Origin: an uncultured Bacteroides sp.
GTDB taxonomy: Bacteria; Bacteroidota; Bacteroidia; Bacteroidales; Bacteroidaceae
Direction of reading: 5' to 3'
DNA: 13,334 bases
Assembly (NCBI GenBank): GCA_900551645.1
Contig: URWP01000046.1
Coordinates: forward strand, 1-13,334
The position numbers and the translations under genes are program-made. This document shows positions 1-8,032 of the stretch, piece after piece. How positions within the stretch are numbered: the first letter of the stretch is position 1; each line of letters starts with the position of its first letter. The notes under the pieces were generated by a model, which saw only the letters and a program-made list of their open reading frames with translations, was not told the DNA's origin and made no database searches.

Positions 1-342
1 CGTCCGATTTACTGGCTGTTCGCATCCAAGAAAGGTACCTTCCAGGTAATAGCTTATATGCATCGCATGAATGCCTATACAGTGGAACGTATCCGAGCCA
101 AATACCTCCTCCCCTTCATAGAACACTTGGAGCAGGAGATTAAAAAACTCGATATGCGCCGGGCAGAACTGACTACTAAGGAAAGCAAGCAACTCCAAAC
201 ACTTCAGAAGCAACTCGATGAGTGCCGTGAGTATCACGAACGTTTGCAGGTAGTGGCCGAACAAGCCATCAGCTTCGACCTCGATGATGGTGTGGTAGTC
301 AATTATGCCAAGTTCGGGGATGTTTTACAGAAAATAAAGTAG
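1..342 (+). CDS. pglX: BREX-1 adenine-specific DNA methyltransferase PglX (BrxX), C-terminal end only
   Basis: The frame is open from the first base, so the gene enters from the left and only its last 113 codons are visible. The first residues read RPIYWLF followed by KKG.FQ..AYMHR, the conserved C-terminal block of BREX type 1 PglX; after it comes a charged, probably coiled-coil helix (LEQEIKKLDMRRAEL and onward) of the kind that ends this family. In BREX, PglX methylates adenine in a non-palindromic site to mark host DNA and takes part in blocking phage DNA replication. The catalytic methyltransferase motifs lie outside the window, so activity cannot be judged. Identity is supported by pglZ and brxL downstream. 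The TAG stop is 8 nt before the next start, so the genes are probably co-transcribed. Base composition is ordinary here and falls sharply in the next gene. Confidence 0.9.
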   Translation, partial: RPIYWLFASKKGTFQVIAYMHRMNAYTVERIRAKYLLPFIEHLEQEIKKLDMRRAELTTKESKQLQTLQKQLDECREYHERLQVVAEQAISFDLDDGVVVNYAKFGDVLQKIK

Positions 343-350
343 AAAATATT

Positions 351-3170
351 ATGGATAAGCAACAAATTTCAAATCTTTTACATATACAACAAGCTAGCCG
401 AGAAAATCGATTGGTTATATTTGTTGGTGCCGGAGTTTCTAGAAATTCCGGAATTCCGACATGGAATGAACTCATAGAATCAATGAAGTCTGAACTTTCA
501 GGAAAGTTATCTTGTGATATGGATGCCCTAAAAGTATCTCAGTTATACAAAGATTCTCGAGGGTACAAAGAGTATATGGACAAAATAAAAGAAATTCTGC
601 TTTACAACAAAGCTGTACCGAATCATTTACATACGAGTATATTGTCGCTTAATCCATGTCATATAATAACAACAAACTATGATGATCTTATAGAACAAGA
701 GCTTAATAATCAATTTTTACAATATGATATTGTAAGAGAAGATAAGGATATACCACAAATTGTATATCCAAATGTTCTTGTTAAAATGCATGGCGATTAT
801 ATTACTAATAATATCGTTCTTACCGAAACGGATTATTATAATTATCCCCAAAAATTTCCCCTTATACGTGCATTTGTACAATCTGTATTTGCAAGTAAAC
901 TTGTGCTATTTGTAGGTTTTTCATTTGCAGATTTAAATCTTAAAATGATATTAAATGAGTTACAAAATATCTTGTCTGAGAATATGCAAAGAGCCTACTT
1001 ACTTTCTTGTGAAGAACCCGATTTTGTAACCAAACAATATTTTGAAAAGAAAGGAATCAATATACTTTATTTTAATGAAAAAGAAGTTGATGAAATTAAA
1101 GGAGAGGGATATAAATCGAATAATTTAAGTGGGATAGGTCTTTTAACAGACAAAATACTCTTTGCAATTAACCATTATAGTGCAATTCCTAAAAAAGAAC
1201 TGGCAGAATACCTTTATTCTCGAATTACGCCCTATAGTCAAGAACTACGTTCTTTTGGGGAGGGATTGATTTATTTTTTTCCTAATTATAGGAATATCAA
1301 TTGGTTCACAAATTCAAAAGGATTACAAACAAGTCTTTCATATTTCAGAGATTTAGCAAAAGGACTTGATTCTAACTCAAAGAAACGGCATTTTTTGGCT
1401 AATCATCGTTCTATAGATTTAAAAACTCTATTACAAGCTGCATGGTATAATTGCTTGGAAGAAATTGATGGTTTGCAAATTCTTGATAGTAAATTCTATT
1501 CTAATATAAATTATTATATTCCAGAAACAACAATAGATTTTATCTATAAATTTGATTATCCAAAAACATGTGACAGAATAAAATTGCTACGCGGAAAAAC
1601 TATTCAATATACCGTAGATGATTTAGAATTACCATTTACGTTATATTTATTAGGAGACTATTGGGAGGCATATCAAATATATTTAAAACTATTACCACTA
1701 TACTGGAATCGCCAAAAATATATTTTATACTTCATCTGCAGATATAATATTTGGGCTATTCAAAACGGTATTAAATCAGAGAAAGCATTTGATCGAAGTT
1801 TTAATGCTGAAAAAGAACTTGAGTTAGCATATATATATGAGTTAGAAGATATATTGAATAAATTACCCTTAGATAGAGAAATAAAAAAAATTTTCCAGGA
1901 TTTAATATCCTACAAATATATTGGCAATCATCTTATAAAAACAGAAGATTTAAAACAGAAAATATTCAAACAAAGAAAGTCTGCAGAAAAAGGAGGATGG
2001 TCAATAAATAGCAACATTATAATACTAATGTCTTTATATCAACGTGAGAGCATCTTTTCATTGGCAAATTATATCATTTGCGATAATAGTATGTATTATA
2101 AATCCATTTGTTATAATACTGCATTTGGAGTATTAAATAGTTTTGCTACCCATTCAAATAATATATTTGGTGAAGACATTGAAGGGACAAAAATTAAATC
2201 TCTAGATAGCTCTATATTAAGATTATTAATCTTTAATATAGAGACTCATCAACTTATTTCGATTCTTAATGATTATGATATAATAGCTTTATCATACAAC
2301 AATTCTGGCATCAAATATATTAACACCTGCTTAGAAAATATTAGTAAATACCATCACTTGTTTAATGACGATGCACTATTTTATAATCCCTTAAGCAATT
2401 TTTTAATGCTAATTTCTAAATCTCAAATTGAGGAGATTAATATTAATGATCTCTACAAGGTAGTGTTAAAGTATTGGAGATTCTCGTATCAAATAGGATA
2501 TCAAACAATAAATCTACTTATTAAGCAATATCCTCCACATGAAAAAGAAGCCAAAGAACTTATTAGTTGTATATTATACAACTCTTATACTCCTAATTCT
2601 TACATTGAAGGCTTACTATTATTAATTGAAACACTAAAAACAAGAGCAATAGAATTTACAGATATACGTATTAATGAAATAAATCAAAAGGAGAAAACCA
2701 CTGTATTATCATTGCTTTATCCAATTATACCGACATCTCTAAAAAATATAGTACAAAAGATTTGTCTAGATAATATTGATGATTTTTTAAACTATATACA
2801 TTTTATCTTTTACAATAATATTCATAATTATTCTACAGAACAATTTAATAAGTTACTAAAACAAGAAGGTAATAATATCAATCAACATCATTGCTTTATT
2901 CTAGCAAAAATAAGAGAAAATGAGAATTTTTATAAACTACATAAAATTATAGATGACTTATCAAAAGACAATGATTGCATGAGATTCTTTCTCTCACCAA
3001 ACAACTATTCATCACCCGAAAAAGTCAAAATTGACTGGATTTTAAAATTTAATCATAATGAAAGAGAATGTTTTTTTAAGAATGAAATATATAGAAGAAA
3101 ACTAAAAGAATACCTTCAAACTAAGACATTAAATAAAGATTCTCGCAATTATCTTATTGAATTCCTTTGA
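351..3170 (+). CDS. SIR2-domain protein, probable antiphage NADase, inserted in the BREX operon
   Basis: A 939-residue protein whose first ~200 residues form a SIR2-like NAD-binding domain. Visible motifs are VGAGVSRNSGIPTW (residues 25-38, Rossmann glycine loop), TTNYDDLIE (107-115), KMHGD (145-149), LTETDYYNY (157-165) and LFVGFSFADLN (186-196). Asn109 and His147 match the Asn/His pair used by defence sirtuins such as ThsA and DSR2 to hydrolyse NAD+. No zinc-binding Cys cluster typical of deacetylase sirtuins is seen. The remaining ~730 residues show no motif I recognise and no obvious membrane segment; they look largely helical and rich in Ile, Asn, Tyr and Lys. Size and layout resemble DSR-type proteins, in which the large C-terminal part senses phage proteins. 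The gene is far more AT-rich than its neighbours (10 G/C in 1501-1560 against 29 in 4981-5040), suggesting separate acquisition. It starts 8 nt after pglX and ends 35 nt before pglZ. The SIR2 fold is clear; NAD depletion upon infection is inferred. Confidence 0.88.
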   Translation: MDKQQISNLLHIQQASRENRLVIFVGAGVSRNSGIPTWNELIESMKSELSGKLSCDMDALKVSQLYKDSRGYKEYMDKIKEILLYNKAVPNHLHTSILSLNPCHIITTNYDDLIEQELNNQFLQYDIVREDKDIPQIVYPNVLVKMHGDYITNNIVLTETDYYNYPQKFPLIRAFVQSVFASKLVLFVGFSFADLNLKMILNELQNILSENMQRAYLLSCEEPDFVTKQYFEKKGINILYFNEKEVDEIKGEGYKSNNLSGIGLLTDKILFAINHYSAIPKKELAEYLYSRITPYSQELRSFGEGLIYFFPNYRNINWFTNSKGLQTSLSYFRDLAKGLDSNSKKRHFLANHRSIDLKTLLQAAWYNCLEEIDGLQILDSKFYSNINYYIPETTIDFIYKFDYPKTCDRIKLLRGKTIQYTVDDLELPFTLYLLGDYWEAYQIYLKLLPLYWNRQKYILYFICRYNIWAIQNGIKSEKAFDRSFNAEKELELAYIYELEDILNKLPLDREIKKIFQDLISYKYIGNHLIKTEDLKQKIFKQRKSAEKGGWSINSNIIILMSLYQRESIFSLANYIICDNSMYYKSICYNTAFGVLNSFATHSNNIFGEDIEGTKIKSLDSSILRLLIFNIETHQLISILNDYDIIALSYNNSGIKYINTCLENISKYHHLFNDDALFYNPLSNFLMLISKSQIEEININDLYKVVLKYWRFSYQIGYQTINLLIKQYPPHEKEAKELISCILYNSYTPNSYIEGLLLLIETLKTRAIEFTDIRINEINQKEKTTVLSLLYPIIPTSLKNIVQKICLDNIDDFLNYIHFIFYNNIHNYSTEQFNKLLKQEGNNINQHHCFILAKIRENENFYKLHKIIDDLSKDNDCMRFFLSPNNYSSPEKVKIDWILKFNHNERECFFKNEIYRRKLKEYLQTKTLNKDSRNYLIEFL

Positions 3171-3205
3171 TGATATAAAAACGATAAGTCCTATTAAAGA
3201 AATTT

Positions 3206-5746
3206 ATGATACAAGACAGAATATATAGTTACTTTGAGCGCAATCCTCAACTCCATGTACTCTTTATCTTCGACAAGATGGGCATTATCCAGACAGAGCT
3301 TGAAGAGGTAAAAGATTGGTCTGACGGATATGTCTATAAAGTATTCGATGGCGCCTGGTTCAATACAAAGTATGCCATTGAGAATACTTGGAAGGAAAAA
3401 CGCGTCGTGCTGCTCTTCCCCGTGGGGACCTATCCACACACAGAAGAACAGCAGCTACAGTTTCCATTGCTCGATATGCTTAAAGCCAACATGGAATACA
3501 AGGAAGATGATTATGCTTCATTTATGCAGCAGTATAACCTGCCGGAGCGGTTCCGTGGTTTTATCAAGAAGAACATTGCGGAAATTATGTCCTCTAAAAT
3601 CCAAAATATCCTCAATGGCCATATCGATTCCTCTACTTTCAGCGAAGACCTTGTTTGCCGAGCTTTCATCTCCAATTACCTTGGCGACAAGAAACTTCTG
3701 GACTGGGAAACAATCATTGTAAAGATGATTATCCTTGATGCTACCTGGGAGGAGAAAAAACGTACGGACTTCTGGCATAGGCTTTCAAGAAATTTGGATG
3801 CCAGCAAGACTGCTAATGACAAACTGATGAAACTCTTCGGTGTAAGCTATAACCTGAATGCTTCTCAAAAGATGAAAAGCGTTGCCGAATGTTTGAAATA
3901 CAATTGCATTACACAACTGCTGGATACAGTGCCGGGGGATTCATACAAACAATATAAAATCAGCAGTTCTGCAGTTCTTGACCAGGTAAACAAACTTTAT
4001 GAATGGGGCACGCACGACCGTCTGCTCAGTGAGAAGTTCATCCAGTCTATGAGAGTCTTGGCTTCAGATATTAAAGAAGAGGAAATCATTAATATCTATG
4101 GCATTGATGCAAACTACTTTTATTATACAGAAGCTCTTTGCTGGCCGATTCTGCAAGAAATAGTTGAAAAGGAACTGATGGCTGATCCGGAAGAAGTAAA
4201 CGACCGTATGCGTGAATTATCCCTGAAACTGCCTGCTGACAGTCATATTCAACTCATCATCCGGTTTATCGAACAGTCGGCTCTGTTTTATATGCAGGTA
4301 CGTGGACTTGGTACACTTAAACTTAACAACACGAAGGAATACGTAAATAAATATATTACGGAGTTCTATCTGGTAGATATGTTCTACAGAAAGACACTCG
4401 AAGCTTATCATGAACTGATTACGAAAGAGAACCCTATCGAACACGTGTTGAATGTGGCCAAAAGGCAAATGGATCAGGAATATGCAAAGGTTACCAATCT
4501 TCTTAATCTGGAATGGCTGACCTGTGTGGAAGAAAAAGGGGCTTGGTTTACAGAAACAGGATTGAAGCATCAGGAGGAATTTTATGCTAACGAGTCTGAT
4601 CCGAATGTGAAACAGGTAATCATTATCAGTGACGCCCTGAGATACGAAGTGGCTATGGAATTGATGCAGAAACTGGCCAAGGAAAAAAATATGGCTTCAA
4701 TCGAAGCATATCAGGCCATGTTGCCTACGGAAACAAAGTTCTGCAAGCTCTCCCTCCTACCGCATCACTCTTTGGAACTGGTTGGTACGGATATGGCGGT
4801 GGACGGAGCCGTATTGGCAACTACAGAACAACGGACAGCTCATTTGGATAAATATCGTGAAGGAGGAGTTTGTGTACGTTATGAAGATGTGATGAATGGT
4901 GACCAGACTTCAACGCGGGAACTGTTCAAAAGGCCTTTAGTATATATCTTCCATGATACGATTGATGAAGCAAGCCATTCTCAAAGTCCGTTTGAGGTGA
5001 TCAGTGCCTGTCGCAAGGCCATAGACCAGTTGTCTGTATTAATCAAACGTCTACATGCTACCTGGAATGTGACCAATGTAGTGTTGACTGCCGATCATGG
5101 CTTTCTGTACAATGACATGAAATTTGAGGATAAGGACAAGCACAATATCACTGATGCATCCGTAGAGAAAAAAACGAGGTATTATCTCACAGACAGCGAT
5201 AAAAATGTGGAAGGAATTGTCAAATTCCCTCTTGAAAAAGTATCTGCCATAAAATGTCAGATGCCACTTTGGATAGGTGTACCAATCGGCACCAACCGGT
5301 TGGCGGCTTCGGGAGGCTACAACTTTGCGCATGGCGGTGCATCCCTTCAGGAGATGATTATACCGGTAATCCGGAGTCAGCAGAAGCGAACAAACAAGAC
5401 TGAAAAGGTGGGTATCTCTTTGATGAATCATAACCTGAATATGGTCAGCAGCCGGTTGAAATTCCAACTGATACAATCGGAAGCCGTGAGTATGACCGTG
5501 ATGGAACGTAAAGTGGTATGCTGCATTTACAACGGTGACGATCCTGTGACTCAGGAAAAAGAGCTGACCTTGAACAGTACGGATACAACGAACCTGAATA
5601 ACCGGGTATATGATATTACACTCAATTTGAATAAATCAGTCAGCGCAAGTATGTTGCAGCTTCGTATTTATGATGCAGATGACCGGTTGAATCCGCTTAT
5701 CCGTGAGACTGTGAAGAATAATACAATGATAGAACAAGACTTTTAG
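3206..5746 (+). CDS. pglZ: BREX-1 system phosphatase-fold protein PglZ
   Basis: An 846-residue protein of normal length for BREX type 1 PglZ. The N-terminus (FIFDKMGIIQTEL, then FDGAWFNTKY) is typical of the type 1 family. The second half holds the alkaline-phosphatase-superfamily PglZ domain: IIISDALRYE with Asp476, MLPTETKFCKLSLLPH with Thr508, YIFHDTIDEASHS with His583 and Asp584, LTADHGFLY with Asp630 and His631, and AHGGASLQEM with His709. These are the expected metal-binding and nucleophile positions, so the active site looks complete. PglZ is a core BREX protein needed for defence and, in studied systems, for host methylation together with PglX; its physiological substrate is not settled. 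It follows the SIR2 gene and precedes brxL by 11 nt, matching the core order pglX-pglZ-brxL except for the inserted gene. No frameshift or truncation is seen. Confidence 0.96.
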   Translation: MIQDRIYSYFERNPQLHVLFIFDKMGIIQTELEEVKDWSDGYVYKVFDGAWFNTKYAIENTWKEKRVVLLFPVGTYPHTEEQQLQFPLLDMLKANMEYKEDDYASFMQQYNLPERFRGFIKKNIAEIMSSKIQNILNGHIDSSTFSEDLVCRAFISNYLGDKKLLDWETIIVKMIILDATWEEKKRTDFWHRLSRNLDASKTANDKLMKLFGVSYNLNASQKMKSVAECLKYNCITQLLDTVPGDSYKQYKISSSAVLDQVNKLYEWGTHDRLLSEKFIQSMRVLASDIKEEEIINIYGIDANYFYYTEALCWPILQEIVEKELMADPEEVNDRMRELSLKLPADSHIQLIIRFIEQSALFYMQVRGLGTLKLNNTKEYVNKYITEFYLVDMFYRKTLEAYHELITKENPIEHVLNVAKRQMDQEYAKVTNLLNLEWLTCVEEKGAWFTETGLKHQEEFYANESDPNVKQVIIISDALRYEVAMELMQKLAKEKNMASIEAYQAMLPTETKFCKLSLLPHHSLELVGTDMAVDGAVLATTEQRTAHLDKYREGGVCVRYEDVMNGDQTSTRELFKRPLVYIFHDTIDEASHSQSPFEVISACRKAIDQLSVLIKRLHATWNVTNVVLTADHGFLYNDMKFEDKDKHNITDASVEKKTRYYLTDSDKNVEGIVKFPLEKVSAIKCQMPLWIGVPIGTNRLAASGGYNFAHGGASLQEMIIPVIRSQQKRTNKTEKVGISLMNHNLNMVSSRLKFQLIQSEAVSMTVMERKVVCCIYNGDDPVTQEKELTLNSTDTTNLNNRVYDITLNLNKSVSASMLQLRIYDADDRLNPLIRETVKNNTMIEQDF

Positions 5747-5757
5747 AAACATACTAT

Positions 5758-7848
5758 ATGGACTCGCAGCAGAAAGTATTAAATGCCTTTATTGGCAAAG
5801 TGGTAAGAAAAGATCTGGCGTTTTTGGTTAAGGGTGGACTTCCTGTACCGACTTACGTACTGGAATACCTGCTTGGCCAGTATTGTGCCAGTGATGACGA
5901 AGAAATCATTAACGAGGGACTGGAGAAAGTAAAGGATGTCATCAAAAACAATTACGTACATCGGGCTGAAGCTGAGTCTGTAAAAGGACTTATCCGTGAG
6001 CATGGCAAACACCGTATCATTGATAAAGTGACGGTGGTGCTTAACGAAAAGGATGATGAATATCAGGCCACTTTCGCCAACCTTGGATTGACGGGAGTAC
6101 CTATCGGAACAGACTATGTGCGCAAGAATCCCAAACTACTGAGTGGTAACGGAGTATGGTGCATCGTCACTATTGGTTATGTCAGTGGAGAAGATGTAAA
6201 GGTGAGATGGGAAATCCAGACATTGAAACCTATACAGATTTCAAATATTGATTTGCAAGAGTATATTGATCAGCGCAAGAACTTTACTACGGAGGAGTGG
6301 ATGGATTTACTCATGCATACAGTGGGGTTAAATCCGGACTCCATGAACCGACGGGAAAAATTCATCACGCTTGCCCGCCTTCTCCCCCATGTGGAGAATA
6401 ACTTCAACTTTGTAGAGCTTGGCCCTAAAGGAACTGGTAAATCGCATGTATTCCAGGAACTGTCACCTTATGGTGTACTCGTATCGGGCGGAGATGTGAC
6501 CAGTGCACGTCTCTTTGTCAAAATGCAGGGAAACAAAGAAATTCTGGGTCTTGTAGGCTATTGGGATGTAGTGGCATGGGATGAATTTGAGCAACAGAAA
6601 GGACGTAACGTGGATGCCGTGCTCATTGATACAATGCAGAATTATCTGGCCAATAAATCGTTTAATCGTGGCAAGGGAACGCATGAAGCCAGTGCCTCGA
6701 TGGTGTTTGTAGGAAATACAAAGCATACTGTCCCTTTTATGTTGAAGAATACGCATTTGTTTGAATCCATACCTACCTCTTTCATCAAAGGTGCTTTTCT
6801 CGACCGAATCCATCTGTATAATCCCGGATGGGAAATCAGAATGTTGAAAAAAGACAGCTTCTCCAAAGGTTACGGACTTATTACCGATTACATTGCTGCG
6901 GTACTTCATGCTCTGCGCAACGATGACCGTACCGCTGTGTTAAAAGACTATGCCAAGTTTGACGGTTCTCTTTCGGAGCGTGACCATCTGGCCATCCGCA
7001 AGACATTTTCCGGAATGATGAAGCTGCTTTATCCTGATGGAAAGATGACTGACGAGGAAGCGTATGAATTGGTTGACTTTGCAGCGGAATGCCGCAAACG
7101 CGTAAAAGACCAACTTTATGTAGTTGATGAAACATTCAAGGCTGAACCAGCGATATTCAAATATATCAATCTAAAAACAGGTATAGAAACGAATGTTGAG
7201 ACATTGGAAAAAGTTAGTAATCCTCTTATAATTCCAATAAACTCAACGATAAGTACAGCGACTGGGAAGCTAACCGATGCAGATGCTCAGCCTTTGAATG
7301 AAGGTATTACAGAAAAATGCTCCGCAGAGGAAGAAAGAAACTCGAGCTGTCAAATTGCAAAGCGCCCCCGTATTCATATTCTGCAAGAAAAGAGCATGAC
7401 CTTTAGAATGGGACAAACCGGTGTGAGTTACGAGAAATTGTTTGCTCCTTATATGGCAGGAGCAAATAGTATCACCGTGGAAGATCCTTATATACGCACT
7501 TCATGGCAAATCAAGAATTTTATGGAATTTGCTTTAATGCTCATCAATACCCGACCAGTAGATGACTTAAAACTTCATCTCATCACCAATGAGGAGGAAG
7601 AGAAAATTCCAGAACTGATAGATAAACTAGACGATATTAAAGATGACTTAGCATCATATGGTATTGAGTTTGAATATAAATTCAAAGATTTCCATGACAG
7701 ATGTATCAAGACTGATACCGGATGGATAATTTCCCTAGGCAGAGGTCTGGATGTATTTGAAAAGTACAATACTTATTCGATTGCTTCGTATAGACAAGAT
7801 ATGAGGAAGTGTAAGGAATTTACAGCCACATTTATGAAAATGAGATGA
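5758..7848 (+). CDS. brxL: BREX AAA+ protein BrxL with a C-terminal MIT_C (phospholipase D-like) domain
   Basis: A 696-residue protein, 11 nt after pglZ, last gene of the BREX operon. The N-terminus (GKVVRKDLAFLVKGG, VPTYVLEYLLGQYCASDDEE) is the standard BrxL start. The AAA+ core has Walker A GPKGTGKS (222-229), Walker B VVAWDEFEQ with Asp275-Glu276, a sensor-1-like FVGNTK (317-322) and FLDRIHLYNPGW further on. BrxL is a DNA-binding AAA+ ring protein of BREX. From about residue 462 the usual Lon-protease-like part is not recognisable. A low-complexity linker leads at about 538-696 into a domain with SYEKLFAPYM, EDPYIR (575-580), NFMEF, HLIT, FHDR (HDR 646-648), GWIISLGRGLD (GRGLD 661-665) and a final R.CKEFTATF. 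This order of motifs matches the C-terminal PLD-like domain of human MITD1 (MIT_C) as I recall it. That fold binds membranes in MITD1 and lacks the classical HKD catalytic motif; its job here is unknown. BrxL identity is firm; the C-terminal assignment is from memory but has many matching motifs. Confidence 0.93.
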   Translation: MDSQQKVLNAFIGKVVRKDLAFLVKGGLPVPTYVLEYLLGQYCASDDEEIINEGLEKVKDVIKNNYVHRAEAESVKGLIREHGKHRIIDKVTVVLNEKDDEYQATFANLGLTGVPIGTDYVRKNPKLLSGNGVWCIVTIGYVSGEDVKVRWEIQTLKPIQISNIDLQEYIDQRKNFTTEEWMDLLMHTVGLNPDSMNRREKFITLARLLPHVENNFNFVELGPKGTGKSHVFQELSPYGVLVSGGDVTSARLFVKMQGNKEILGLVGYWDVVAWDEFEQQKGRNVDAVLIDTMQNYLANKSFNRGKGTHEASASMVFVGNTKHTVPFMLKNTHLFESIPTSFIKGAFLDRIHLYNPGWEIRMLKKDSFSKGYGLITDYIAAVLHALRNDDRTAVLKDYAKFDGSLSERDHLAIRKTFSGMMKLLYPDGKMTDEEAYELVDFAAECRKRVKDQLYVVDETFKAEPAIFKYINLKTGIETNVETLEKVSNPLIIPINSTISTATGKLTDADAQPLNEGITEKCSAEEERNSSCQIAKRPRIHILQEKSMTFRMGQTGVSYEKLFAPYMAGANSITVEDPYIRTSWQIKNFMEFALMLINTRPVDDLKLHLITNEEEEKIPELIDKLDDIKDDLASYGIEFEYKFKDFHDRCIKTDTGWIISLGRGLDVFEKYNTYSIASYRQDMRKCKEFTATFMKMR

Positions 7849-7929
7849 ATATGGCAATACATAAAAAATAATCAACTCATTATCAATAAATTAATATAAA
7901 ATCGCCGGCAGAAGCCGGATACATTACCA

Positions 7930-7969
7930 AAAACGTCCTCATGTTTGAATGTGAACATGAGGACGTTTT
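7930..7969. terminator. Perfect 16-bp hairpin after brxL, likely bidirectional terminator
   Basis: The arms 7930-7945 and 7954-7969 are perfectly complementary over 16 bp around an 8-nt loop. The arms begin with AAAA and end with TTTT, so a U-run follows the stem on either strand. The hairpin lies 82 nt after the brxL stop and beyond the normal aspA stop, between convergent genes, the usual place for a two-way intrinsic terminator. Confidence 0.8.
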
Positions 7970-7973
7970 ACTG

Positions 7974-8015
7974 AAAACGAACGTACGTTCTGAACAATAC
8001 GTACGTTCGTTTTTT
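7974..8015. terminator. Perfect 15-bp hairpin at the 3' end of aspA, likely bidirectional terminator
   Basis: The arms 7974-7988 and 7999-8013 pair perfectly over 15 bp with a 10-nt loop; each arm contains the self-complementary core ACGTACGT. On the + strand six T residues follow (8010-8015); on the - strand the stem ends in TTTT. It starts 20 nt past the ancestral aspA stop, so it is probably the native aspA terminator. It is only 4 nt from the previous hairpin. The frame-shifted aspA reading frame now runs through this stem. Confidence 0.78.
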
Positions 8016-8032
8016 AAGCTGTATTTCAGGAG

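Noticed and set aside
5758..7848. Reading brxL as a functional Lon protease
   Set aside because: No Lon-type catalytic Ser/Lys region could be recognised; the C-terminus resembles MIT_C instead, so only the AAA+ part fits the Lon-related naming.
7905..7918. Small CCGGC-AGAA-GCCGG hairpin after brxL
   Set aside because: Only 5 bp with a tetraloop and no following T-run; too weak to call a terminator beside the two long hairpins.
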